Of a stretch of DNA of 64,000 nt, positions 46,901-59,250 are shown piece after piece. The position numbers and the translations under genes are program-made. This stretch comes from Trogon surrucura. Its lineage: Eukaryota > Chordata > Aves > Trogoniformes > Trogonidae. The notes under the pieces are model-generated. The model ran no database searches. It saw only the letters and a program-made list of their open reading frames with translations, and was not told the DNA's origin. How positions within the stretch are numbered: the first letter of the stretch is position 1; every line of letters begins with the position of its first letter. The stretch spans positions 40,947,206-41,011,205 of the forward strand of contig CM036620.1 in the NCBI GenBank assembly GCA_020746105.1, read 5' to 3'.

Positions 46901-49900
46901 CTGAATCAGTAATACGAACAGATCATCAAATTCAGTGAACCATCTCCCCATGTGTCTCTTGAAGGCGACGGAAGTGTGCAGTCTTTCTGCATGGCTCCTA
47001 TATGCAAAGGAATTCTGTCCCTCTGCTGTTAAGTAGAAGGAAGGCAGTTTACACAATGTCGGTTTTACAACCCCCTTTGCCAACAAAAGGAAGCACTAAG
47101 TTTTTTATTCTTTTTTTTTTCAGATTTATATTGCAGAACAAGCTTGAACAATGCTCTAAAAGCACCAGTTGATGTCTGTGAGGACTTACACTAAAAAATG
47201 AATCATTTGAGCAGTGTTAGGGTTTGTTTTTTTTATATACGAAAGTTATTCATTAAAATGTCATTTTAGTTTAGACTGTTAAAATGAAGAGGATGCATAA
47301 TGTTTTATTTTAGTCACTGATGTATTGAAGGTCACATTAAATATTTACTGTGAACAAATTGAAATATTACCGAATGAGTCTTTGGGGACTAGGGGCCTCC
47401 ATCCTTCAGTCCATGAAAGAAAGCTTAACTTTCAGAGCTCTGTTTTCTTATGTTGCATTTGTATCTAAAATACAACAGATATCAGAATATACAGCCAGAG
47501 AGCTAATGATTTATCTCTTTTTAAACAAAAGTGAATAAGAGTGTAAAATTTATGCAAAGAGCTAAATTACAAACAGTTGCTGTCTGTACATACACAATGT
47601 GCTCAGTAGTTGTACTAGAGAGTATATATTAACTGTGCCATGGTAGATTTGGTACTTCCGAGTCAGTTGCCATTAAAATTTAATGTCCTAACTAAATCTT
47701 GCCCATTGTATATATAGTTTTAATGTACTAAAGTATACTTGAAATGTGGTTAAATTGGTTGTCATGTGCTTTGGAACATTTTACATCCTCTTGTCCATCG
47801 ATATGTCTTCTGTATGTGCTCACCCTTGAACACTTTTAAACATCTTGTTTCTCTTAAGCACTCATAGTCAGCTGTTATATGTCCATTTTTGTTTCACTTG
47901 TAGACCTTTATATTGCACTCTGTCTTTATGTGCCACTTCACAATTTATTTTATAACACTCAACTATAAGACAAGGACTGTATCTTGCAGTTTCCTGCACT
48001 AATTCGAAATGATGTACTCCATGATTTAATAGATCAGGTCATGAGCCAGGCTTGGTTCTGCTAGCTGGAGTTTATTTATACTGCCTTAAAATATGTATTT
48101 ATCTCCTTCATTTTTTCCTGCCTCTAACTGTGATGATTTTGTGATTCCGTATTTTCATCTTGACTGAAATCTTAAGTTTAAAGTTAATCTTATTGTGAGA
48201 GTACAAAATCAGTTTTTCTTTTATGACTTTTTAACTTTAATTCTATCCTAGTGTTGGATATTTTCTTGAAATTTGTTTTTTTTTTTTCTGTCTAGACCCT
48301 GTGTCTCTAATTTACTTAAGCATGTGGCTGAGATAAACTTGACTAAAAATATCATTTTTTACAGTGTTGTAGATGATTTTTCATGGTTTTGGGTTTTTGA
48401 TGAATGGTGGTTTGTTTGTTGATTGTTACTTTTTTGTTTGGCTGTATCTTTTTTTACAGGCATTATTTGTTACGAATTGATGATGCACATTCTACATCTA
48501 TTGACAAAAATATTGCTCATTTACTAATTCCTTTTTCCTAGTAGAGGTTTATGTGAGTTTCTTTAGTTACCATGAACTAAATAGACAAAGATCGAATTGG
48601 GCAAACAAGCCTGTTGCTGTCCTCTCTAAGTAGCAGGTATTGGTTCATTTACACCACATGCAGTCCTGCCCTGTTTCACACTTCACCTCCTCCTATTCTG
48701 AGGTATTTTGTATATTATACTGCTCAAAAATTTGTGAAAATTCATATTGTTATTTTCCATAAACAAGTTTAGTTGCGGTTGTAAATCTTTTTTTTTTTTT
48801 CCTGCAACTTGCTTAAATTGCCATTATGTTTTGCTGTTTGTAACTTTGTTGTATGCGATGGGACGTCCTCTCCTCACAGCTTTCTGAGGTTACGAAAGTA
48901 ATGTGTTCCCTATGAAATCATGTCTAAAGACACAGTCGATTCAAAAACTTTTCCATGGGGTCACATTTTTTTTAGCCTTTTTTTCTCTTTATCTTGAAGA
49001 AACTGTAGATACATTTAGCTAAATGCAAGGTAGATTCTTCAAGAAACTGGGTGATTCTAGGTGCCAGAGATTAGCAGAACAACTCTACATTCTTTGGAAA
49101 TAAGAATTGTTAACATTTTAGTACTTCTCTGTGCCATTTCTTTACTCATTGATGTTTTTCATCACTTCTAGTGGAGTCTGCATGAAGCTCCTTTTGAACA
49201 GTTTTCATTCTGTTTTAAGCTTAAAGTCAGCTATTTATGTATACTCATGTTTTCTTCATCATCTTACAATATAAAAGAGCTTTTGTTACATGATCTTCTA
49301 CTTTACTTGATACTCCTTTTACCGCTGCTATAAACTTTTGATTTTTTGAAAGATTTTAGCATATGTTCTCTGTGAAAGATATGATGTTGTATGAAATTTT
49401 ATGACCCTCTTAAAGATTGTGAAGATACCCTGTTAAGTGTAGTAAATTGTTTTAATGTATGATAATGACTATTAAGAATAATGTGTAAAGCACCAGGAAC
49501 ATATTTATAGTGGAAAGTTTGGTGATAATTATCCTTTACACTGTGTGATGAATGTTCGGTATGTAAGTGGTGGCAATTTCTCAGTGATAAATCTCTTGGG
49601 TATTATATCAGCTAAGAGCAAAACTTTTGCATCAAAAGCTGTCATTCTCTTCTAATACAGCTATTTGTAAAGCCTGGAAAATAAGGCTTTCTTTATAATG
49701 ACATCTGAAGTTTCACAGCATGATTTTTTTATCACTATTTCATTTTCTTAACAGACCATACTAAAGGCAGTTTATTTAGCTTCAGCCTTATGTGGACATC
49801 ATTAGTGTAGTGAAACAAAGGTAATGTGGCAAAATTACCTGAGTTGTGGTTTGTACTTCCAGCGTATAATGAGAGTGGAGTGACAGGAATTTTACCTTCT

Positions 49901-52900
49901 TTCTGCAGTTTTCTTTGAAATGCATGTGAATCTTATCAATCTGAAGATTCATGATACACTTTTTGTATCTTTCTTACTGTAAACTAAAACGTATCTTACT
50001 TAGCATCAAAATTTTGTCATAGTTAAAATATATTTAACTTAAGTAGAACTTTTCTGAGTTAAATTGTGACCTTGAAAACTTCTAGAACTGGTAGAGCTTT
50101 GTTACACAAAGGCCATTGCTTCTGCCATTAATCATAATAGACTGCGCCTACAGCTATTGTTGGCTTTTCAAAGTGAATTATTAAAGATATAGGAACATGA
50201 GAAGTATTTATTGCAGGTCATTTTGTCAAGCCAAAAGGGCAGGAGTCATTTTGTATGGACTACAGAAAAAGAGATATTTTTCCTGTCTACAATTAGAGTA
50301 GACCTGTGCTTTTAGAATACATCAGCTTAAAATCCATGTACTATTTAAGGAATAAGGATTTGGTAAATTAGTTGCTAAATATTAGTGTCTGTTCACAAAG
50401 GTATCTTCAGGGTCCTTTACTTCAGTGCAAGCAAGCTATGTCATCTGAAATCTTCTTGCGTGCTTAAGCAGCTATCTCTTCTATTTCTATTTGGAAGCGT
50501 ACAGGAATGTTCACGAACTCCTGGGGGCTATCTGTTAGACAAAGAAACAAATACTTGACTACCTTTTTATCTTAATTAAATCCTTATTGATGAAATGATG
50601 TATTAATTTATAGCTCACAGATATGTTGAGAACTTGGGGTGTTAGGCTCAATGACAATACTAAAAATACGTTTTTAAAACAAAACGAAAATAGAATAGTG
50701 ATACTATTTTTCCAAAAAGCTCACTGTTCTCTTTCACTTAGGTTTAATTGGTTCAACCAAGATCAGAAGAAAAATAAAAAAAGTTCTATCAGCGCTCATA
50801 ACAAATACATAATCTAAGTGACAGATAGTGAAGCGCTTCTGAGACAGGTCGAAGTATGGTCCCTTAATGATGCATACCCAAGCAGCTGAGCGGGTGGATA
50901 GGAATTTCCTGGGGAAGGTACGCATAAGAATGTTGGATGCTGCACCAGGATGCACCAGTTAAGAATTTTCAGAATATTTCCAGAATTCCATTTACTGAAT
51001 CTTCCTAACTGGGGCATCCAATTAGCCATGGCCATTGCCATTCGGAACAGAGCATTGCCACATGAGATCAACTGACAGGGTTTCACAGGGAAAGATGGCT
51101 TGTTTTGTGTATGTCTGAAGATACATATTTGCTTATTCAGCCTCAGGTGCTTCAGAATTAGGCTCGTACAAGTACATTGTGCAGCAAAGGGAGCACAGGG
51201 TCCTTCAGAGCGATCCAGAATGGGGACTAGTTCCAGAAACAGAGAGATGAGTTGGTCCCTACAGATGAGTCCAGAGAAGTAGTAGAAGCCATCACCACTG
51301 ATGATGCTGTAAGTGTTTCTGTTTGTTTGAGTTTGGAGAGCTGAGAGGTAAAGTAGTGCAAGTGCTAATAACTACATCATTCCTTTGTGCTCCCATGCTC
51401 AGGTGGCCTATAGCTGACACCTTTATATGTATATAGAAATATAGCTAGCACTATTTATTTGTATTTTATATTTATATTATTACTCTCTAATCTTCATTCT
51501 TAGTTGATTGGATTCTATCAGTTCCACAATTGGATGGTATTTTTGTTAGTCAATGGATGCAGATATTCCCCAAAGCATATTGGTAATGCACTTTTAGTGA
51601 GTGTCAAATCAGGAAAGTTTTAAACTTATCATACATGATTAACAATTAATTGCGTAACAACTTAGAGGTGATGTGCACACAAGGATTCACCAATGATATG
51701 ACCTTGCAGAGAAAGAGATGATGAAGGTTGACTCTTGTAACATGGCAGATAAAGTTTAGAGAATTTTTGTGCCAATTAGCAACTTTGTTCGGCCATCTGA
51801 AATGCACTGCTCGAGTCTATACGTGGACTGCAAGTGAGAATGTGCATCTCATCTTTGGAACTAACTTTGAAAAAAGAGTGTTAGAATATTAATAGCACAT
51901 AGCAGTAAAATGACTGGAAGGCACAGCTGTGATTTTCTTCCTTTATGTCAGAGTAGAGCCTGAGTTTAAAAACTTTGTTGTGTACAGTGGCTCGAGCCAG
52001 TTCCCTTTTTGAAAGCATCTTCACTCTTATTATTTGGCTAGCTTAGGACGTTTCTTTTCACTTGGTCAGTGTGAAATTGAAGTTAATTTCTCTGGGATGC
52101 TGCTACTACAGTATTTCAAGGACAGCAAATACTTATTTTCCCCTGGAACAAGTGGAAAACTTATTTTTCTTTCTTTTCAGGGTGATAATTAATACATAAG
52201 CTGTTGTAAACAGATACTTATGTTGGATATAATAACTTGTTGATTTGCCTTTTTTAAAAAAAAAAACCAAAATCTGAAAACCCAATTAAGCATTGGCCAG
52301 ATAAGCTGCTAAACCCTCTTATGGATAAACATGATTTGAATTTTTCCATACCTTCCTCTGAGATTAAAATCAGGAAAATAAATTTATTTGGACCTAGAAA
52401 GAGGACATGAGACATTGCAATTATAGACATTGAAAAGAGATAATAACAATTTTATAAATCTATAGTATTTTAAGCTGGATTTTATATTTTGTCTGTTACA
52501 GTTGTTACAGGCTTCCTGTGAATCCCATTAGTTAATGAGGACAGTACACAGTGTTGGATGAAAGATGAGACTGCTGTTTTTCTGGGGGACGAAACAAAGG
52601 AATGTTAGTGAACCTTAGTTTCTCATGCAGCACTATCTTAGGAATCACTCTTCCTAAGGAGTCGGAGTACACAGAAGTTCATTGCTTAATTACTGAGCTT
52701 ACAACAATGTGTAGTTTAAAGCTTCATTAGAATACTTTTCTTGCTATCAAACCATGCATCTTGCAGCAGTTCAAGGCCACTTCTTCTTGACCTGTTCATC
52801 AAAGATATGTTTCTGCTTTACATATTTTAAAATTGCTGTCGAGTTGCAGCTCAGCTTTTGTTTGTATATTAGAGCATTAGTTTGGAGATGAGAATATATT

Positions 52901-54357
52901 ATTGATGAAGTTATCTAAAATAATGAACAGTGGCACAAAGACGATGAGGATGACTAGAGATGGCATTTTGAAGCTTCCTCTTAGACCCCCGGTGGCAAGG
53001 TTGGTCTGAGATCTCTTGGAATGGTCGGTGTTTGCCAGGTGTTTCCAAGGTGTGTGTGAAGTCTGGGGAATAATGTCAGTCTTTGTTAGTATTTCAGGTG
53101 TAAGCAGGCAAATTTAGGCTATGTAAGCTGCTGGGCTAGCCTGGGCCCCACTGTGTGGGACACTACCACTTTCAGACACGTGCGTTAAATGCGTTTCATG
53201 TATTTAAATGTGAATTTGATAGTGTATTAAAAGTGTGAGTGATACAGCAGACATCCAGATTCTTAGCAAATTCCTCACTAGTATATAGATCAGATAACAC
53301 TATTAAAGGTCTTATTATTGTGTTTATAAATATTATATGTTATAAATTGGGTGACATGTTGAGTTACATAACTCAGGGAGGCTTAGTTCTTGTGATCATT
53401 ATATCCTTAAAATTTGGGGAAATCTTGTACTTTTTAAATTTTGCCGGTTAGAAGATAGCAAGTATGTTGTGTGATGAGAATTCAAATTTTCTGAGAATTT
53501 TGCTCATCACAAATGAGACAATCAAAACATGGATAAAGTTAACTCTGAACTTTAAAGTAAATAAAGTCCCCTCCTACTGTTGTATTTTGTAGTGGATATT
53601 AATTGTAAAAAAATGTAGAATTTTTTTAGAACTAACGTGATGAATTTGTGTCACTGTTAGTGGATATGAAAAAGCTGCATAAAAATACTGTCTCAATAGA
53701 GAATTTAATTTTAAATAAAAATACGCACTTGTTTTAGATAAGTATATATATATCAGTATTAACAGGCATTTAAAATCTTGACTGCAATATGTTTCATAAA
53801 TTTTCTTCAGCCAGAGAGTGAAAAATGTCAGCCACTTTCGAATGTAATGCTTTTGAAGTAAAGTAATATAGAAAATATAGTGTAGTACTCCCAGAAGATG
53901 AAGGTGTGAATTTTCCCATACATCATCGTAATGGCAACATTTTCTACAAAATGACATGGGGCACTCCTTTCATATTTCATGACTTCTATTTGCCCAGCTT
54001 CAAAATGCCAAGTGTGCCAGCAAACAGCACTTCAATATTCATGGATTTCTCAGATGGTTTTGACAGTTGTCAGCTAGAAAAATTGCTTAATTAGAAGGAA
54101 ACTAGCTTGTGATTTCTTCTTCATACTCAGCCACGTACACAAACATGTGACATATATCTCCGCGTTTGTCTTCCACAGAAAATATAATTAATGAGTGAGA
54201 GTATTTTTCTCCCATTACACTTAACTATGTAGACTTAAAACGCGTTTTCATATATAAAAATTGCTAGAATAGTACCTGACTGAAAAATACACTAGAATCT
54301 AGGAGGAAAAGGTCCTGATCTGCACTGAAACTAATGACTTAAACTTGAAAATATGAT
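40912..54357. other. long CR1-free non-coding region
   Basis: About 13.4 kb without a recognised transposon or gene. Visible details are an ATGCAAAT POU-type octamer at 42706-42713, two TTAATTAA palindromes at 45421-45428 and 45507-45514 within a dense run of TAAT motifs, and several poly(T) runs between 48.2 and 48.8 kb. The longest open frame (133 codons, minus strand, 46340-46741) matches nothing I know. An exon-like segment at 51265-51308 is listed separately. Confidence 0.5.
51265..51308 (+). other. exon-like segment, 44 nt
   Basis: TTGGTCCCTACAG is followed by 44 nt and then GATGCT|GTAAGTGTT, a good donor. One frame (two leading bases, then 14 codons) is open and reads ESREVVEAITTDDA; the other two contain stops. 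The peptide is acidic and protein-like, but no family is recognised. The acceptor's pyrimidine tract is short, so chance occurrence is a serious alternative. Confidence 0.17.
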
Positions 54358-54690
54358 TAAAACAGCAGTGACGTTAATTTCTGTTATCAAAGAGACAAAT
54401 CTAAAATTAACTACAGGCAACCGTTTTCCAGAGAGCTGAGCTATTTGTGTAAGAAACTGACTTTTGAAGAGATTGAAGAAGAAGTCAGGCTGTTTTCGAA
54501 CAACAAAGGTTCAGGTGGGGATCATGTTCATACTGAGTTATTAACAGCAGGAGGGGATAAGCTAACAAAAGCTTTGGAAATTAATTGGACTAGTCTGTAA
54601 GGAAAATCAAAGGCAGTGACAGAACCTGTTGTTCTTTCAAAAGGAAACAGAGTGGAATATAAGAATTATGCTAGTGGTTGAAACCCTGTG
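54358..54690 (+). pseudogene. relic of a non-CR1 LINE reverse transcriptase
   Basis: One plus-strand frame is open from 54358 to a TAA at 54598-54600 and continues beyond it to a TGA at 54679-54681. It reads FEEIEEEVRLFSNNKGSGGD, then HVHTELLTAGGDKLTKAL, the TAA, and AVTEPVVLSKGNRVEYKNYA. This matches in order the conserved N-terminal part of LINE RTs: acidic helix, NNKxxGxD, xELLxAGG, then a V-xP-xxKKG-xxxxxxNYR block. The CR1 copies here have the equivalent [16 protein letters not shown] and [20 protein letters not shown]. The AGGDKL wording suits RTE-like or related clades better than CR1. About nine residues are missing between the blocks compared with CR1. It is a short, old, inactive relic, and its clade is uncertain. 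Confidence 0.45.
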
Positions 54691-57600
54691 CAGTTTGAGG
54701 GTTTTATAACTTATACACTGTAAAGAATGAGACTGTCAGTATGAGAACCTGAAAAGCATGTATAATAGCAGCTCCTTCCAGTACATCCACTACTCATTAA
54801 AAATGAGGTGATGGTCAGAATGTGAACACATGCTTTAAAGAAAGTGCATTTTTTGACCACACCAAAGATCCTTGCTGTAAATTAGATATGAAAATTTAGG
54901 AAGCTAAGAAGCTAAGTGTCTTTAAAGCAAACATCAAATGACCACATGCTTTTAGGTCAGATATAAAGTATTTTGCAAATAACAGTGTAAAAAACAGGCA
55001 GGAAGTTTACTCTATAGTTCTGGCACACAGTATTTTTACAAGGATTCTGAGTTTCACAGACATAGGAAGAATGACAAGACTATAGGGTCCCACATACCGC
55101 TTAACTTAAAAACAATGCAAACAGTTGGGAAAAATACTGTCTTTCCTTACTTTAACTTAACTATCTTTCAATGAAGCAAAAAAAATCCATATTTGAATTC
55201 TATACAGATTTGGTTGTAACTGGAGCTCTGACTATCAAATTGTAAAGCAAACTAAAAAAGCATTTTTTGTTTTAAAATTAGATTTTAATTTAATTTTAAT
55301 TAACATGTTAGATGCAAACATGAACAGGATTTAGATCTTTGTCTCTAGAATTCCATGAGTTCTGCTGTGCTTCCAGCTCAAAGCAATAGCTGACTACTTC
55401 AAACTGTTGAATTAATGGAACTTTCTATCTTAAACATAAGTTAGAGGGATTTTTTTTTTCAGTTTTAAGTCTCAACAAGAAATAAAATTTGGTCCTTGTA
55501 TCACTTGTGGTAGGGTTTTTAAGGAGTTTGTGAAATCATGTTGTGTGCAAACTGCACATGCTGCACACAAATTACAAAATCATGGGTTATTCTTACCGGT
55601 TCTTGACCAAAAATATTTTCCCCGCTAAATTAATGATGAAATTTCTATAGCCAGAAATCAGATGTGATAACATCCTGATGGTTTGGTAGTAGCTGTAATA
55701 GATCTGAAGGTAAATTTTTTATAGAGAGGGTTCTCCATATTTTGTCCTTTTCTGTTGTGTAAATATTGCTATGTGATGGTAAATCCTAGGCAGTGAAGAT
55801 ATCCATATTGATGAGTACGTGCTTTCCTGCACTGAGAAGTCACATAGCTGAGAGAGTACCTCTCTAGAGGTAACTTAATGCAAGACCCATTTCAGAAGAA
55901 TGAATAAACATTTGTTTGAAATCAACACTTGTTTGAAATACATGCCTAATTTCCTTAGTATTTAATGAAAACATATGGCGTCTGAATTAAGTCTTGAATT
56001 CTGAACAAAAAGATTAGGCTTGATATGATGAAGGATCAGTCCTGAACTGTCTCTTCAATTGCAAAATCTGCAGAAGCTTCTGATGTTTTGATTGTATCAG
56101 CTCTGAAATTTGTGGCAGTGTTCATTCATCTGCCCTTAGAGTAATTCAGGCTTGTCCAAGTTACTTCACAGTGATTTATTTGGATTTTAGTTACTTTAGG
56201 ATTCTAATACATGTTTTTGAATCTCCTAGAAATGTTTGAGGGTTTTAATTATGCTTGTTTCCTTAAAAAAATTACTTTTTGAAGAAAGACATTTGACTTC
56301 CTGGAGACGTGTTTTAGCACAAGAGAACCTTTATTTGAATGCATTCATTGTGGCCAGTGCCACAGATAGTTAGACCTTGGGAGAGAGGAATAGCAGGGAA
56401 CTAATTGTTTTTATTAGTAAATGCACATGAAGATACATAAATAGTGATGAGGGTAGCCACAGTACGTTACTTATACTGGCCTAGTGTTTTCATTAATCAA
56501 TAATTATTGTTACTTCTGGACTTAAATACTGATCATCTAGATGCTTTTGTGTATGTGTATATAAATTAAAATGAACTTTCATGAACTTCAAAGGAGAGTT
56601 CTCGTAAAATTATATATGCATAAGCTTTGCAGAAGTGGCATTTAAGATTATTAATATTCTCAATAGAAACCAGAGAATTAACTTCCACCTGGCATTAGCT
56701 GAAATAAAACCATAGCGTTCACTGAAACTGAAGTGCTTTATATCAGCTGAATTCTTTTCCTTAAAAGGTTTTAGATTTGATGATTATCAAAAGTTGCATT
56801 TAGTCAATCCATATTAGCAGTATTCAGGATTAACTTTGCCCCACAGAGATGGGAAGTCAAAGAGATTATAAAGATACTGAGGCAACCGTATCTATCTCGG
56901 GATCCCAAGTACACAAGTATTTCTCTGCCTTTCTCATGTAACACAGCATTGTGTTACATAAATAATATATTATATTCCAGAGTAATATATTAAAGTTAAA
57001 AAAAAATGCAATTTTGTAGTTACTGTTGTTTGATGTGAGATGATCAAGACTTTTTTTCAGTGCTATGGCGCTTTTAAATAAGGGAATACTAGTCAGACCC
57101 TTTCATCATCTGGATGAGGTCACTAGAGAATATAACATTCTTGGGTGACATGTCATTATACAGCAGGGCTATCTCTGAGAAATTCTTTGACGTGGCAGTA
57201 TTTCTTAACATGATTAGCTGGGAGCTGAAGTCACATTTATTCAAATCCTGCACAGCAAGTAAATCTGTCATCAGTCTGTAAGTTACATCAGTAAAGCTAC
57301 CTTTTCTCACATGTCAGTCTATAAATCCTTTATTGTATTTATTGATTGAGTCATTGATTATTTCACCTCTGGCCTACAGTTTCTGGTAAAAGAACAGAAA
57401 GAATTTGTTTCTTCCTGAAAAAAAAAGATGTTAAATTTAAGTGATAGATAACACATGGTAAAAAATCTTTACACTGTTCAAGTGTTGTCTTTGATATAAT
57501 TAATTTTATTAATCTTCTTGTGAATAAAGTTTAGCAAAGTGTAGTTATTATTCATGAATTTACAAGTGATTTTGTTAGAAGAAATAGTAGACTGCAGTGG

Positions 57601-58808
57601 GAACTCTTGAAATTATGATCTGGCGTGTTCTATTTAGAGCATATTCAGAAAACAGCACAAAAGTGAGTGGAGGAAGGATTGGACTTGCTGCTATGATGTG
57701 CCGTATACACTAAAAAAGACAAGAAAGTAGTGTGAAATACACTGGATTTCTGCTAATTTTCAATTAACTATAAACTAATTTCAGTATCTAGAATCAGTTA
57801 AAATAATTATGAATTGAGGTGACAAAAAAGGCTGCTGCACCAAGTAGCTCTAAAAGAAAAATATAAAAAAGCTGTACTTTCAGAACAGTTGCCCAGAACA
57901 GTAACATTTTCAGTAATGTACATTTCCCATATGACTCTGTTATTTTCCATCAAGCTTTTCTCTTCATAATACTGCATGTTAGACATGCCAATTTAATATT
58001 ACAATATTTTGAACAGATACTAACTTGGGTCACTCTTGTGTTGTTTTATAGAAGTAAGAATATGTCATGGTATTAATTTTAGTGAGAAAAACAGAAGAAA
58101 AAGTGCAGGTACCATAGGCAAGACCTTTTAATTTTTCATATTCCTAAGGAAAAGACATTTGTTTAAATGTATTGATTTGAATATTAGCAAGCAATGACAG
58201 ATAATTAGGCATGCTAGTAAATGGAGCCCCAATATGGCAGTGAGACAAGTCATCAGGTACTGTCTTCACCATTGGCAGTTTTTGACCTTTTGTATAATGA
58301 TGAGATTGTTAAAACTGGATGGATGTGAGAATGCAAATTAAGAAGAAACAGTCTGCATGTTTTCTCTCTCTATTCCTTGACAGTATCAGGAAGGATTCTT
58401 GGAAAGTTTCTGAAATGTTAGTAGTTAAAAAGTCAATGAAGGTGAAAAGATGGACTTTGGGAGGTAGGGTGAAGACGTAAATGCAAACCAGCTCCTTTTG
58501 TTCTTCGGTTTGCTAAATTTAATCTTGAGAAACTCATCAGAATAGCATGAGAATATGAATTTTCAGTTTGTCTTGTATAAAAAGATCGTGCTGAACTCTC
58601 AAAAAAGAACTTTCAATTCTAAATTTTGAGTTCTAGTGGTAATGATAATCCAGTATACAGCATAATTCACTTTATGTGGTAATTTCCCTATATCCGAAAT
58701 ATATTCTATCCCTTTTTAGAAAGATATGGTACAGGTTAATATTTGCTGTGAGTCAGTAAAGTACTATACAAACATTTATTGAGGTCCTTAGCCTTGATGG
58801 GCTCCTCA
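54691..58808. other. unique non-coding DNA
   Basis: No gene or transposon was recognised. A 9-bp-arm inverted repeat (TTGTGTGCA / TGCACACAA) occurs at 55541-55570. Residues faintly like a continuing RT (RMR and EP, near 54732-54770) are too few to extend the relic. Confidence 0.55.
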
Positions 58809-59250
58809 AAGTCTACAAAAATGATGAAGGGAGTGGAACATCTCCCTTACGAGGAAAGGCTGAAGGAGCTGGGTCTCTTTAGCTTGGAGAAGAGGAGGCT
58901 GAGGGGTGACCTTATTAGTGTTTATAAATATGTAAAGGGGGAGTGTCAGGAGGACAGAGCCAGGCTCTTCTCAGTGATGTCCAATGACAGGACAAGGGGC
59001 AACGGATGCAAACTGGAGCCTAGGAGGTTCCACAAAAACATTAGCAAAAGCTTTTTCACTTTGAGGGTAACCAAGCCCTGGAACAGGCTGCCCAGGGAGG
59101 TTGTGGAGTCTCCTTCTCTGGAGACTTTCAAAATCCACCTGGACGCGTTCCTGTGTGAACTACTCTAAGTGATCCTTCTCTGGCAGGGAGGTTGCACTAG
59201 ATGATCTTTTGAGGTCCATTCTAGCCCCTGACATTCTGTGATTCTGCGAC
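58809..59250 (+). mobile_element. CR1 LINE, 5'-truncated, subfamily B
   Basis: The last ~440 bp of a plus-strand CR1. It begins near AAAATGATGAAGGGAGTGG and ends with GATGATCTTTTGAGGTCC and ACATTCTGTGATTCTGCG, a partly decayed octamer tail. It shares diagnostic residues with the nested copy at 38329-38839 and not with subfamily A. No target-site duplication is evident. Confidence 0.9.
58811..59168 (+). pseudogene. CR1 ORF2 extreme C-terminal fragment, subfamily B
   Basis: The frame is open from the truncation point to the ORF2 stop. Landmarks are [52 protein letters not shown] and [17 protein letters not shown], ending LDAFLCELL. The open frame reaches 32 bases upstream of the element into host DNA (ATG at 58779), which is fortuitous. 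No catalytic motif is present. Confidence 0.75.

Noticed and set aside
53574-53957. 127-codon minus-strand open frame
   Set aside because: It is hydrophobic and aromatic owing to AT-rich composition, with no recognisable domain.
55541-55570. 9-bp-arm inverted repeat TTGTGTGCA / TGCACACAA
   Set aside because: Short arms and a 12-base spacer; too weak to claim a structured RNA.
57089-57310. 73-codon minus-strand frame in a mixed-composition block
   Set aside because: There is no known domain and no convincing acceptor or donor at its edges.
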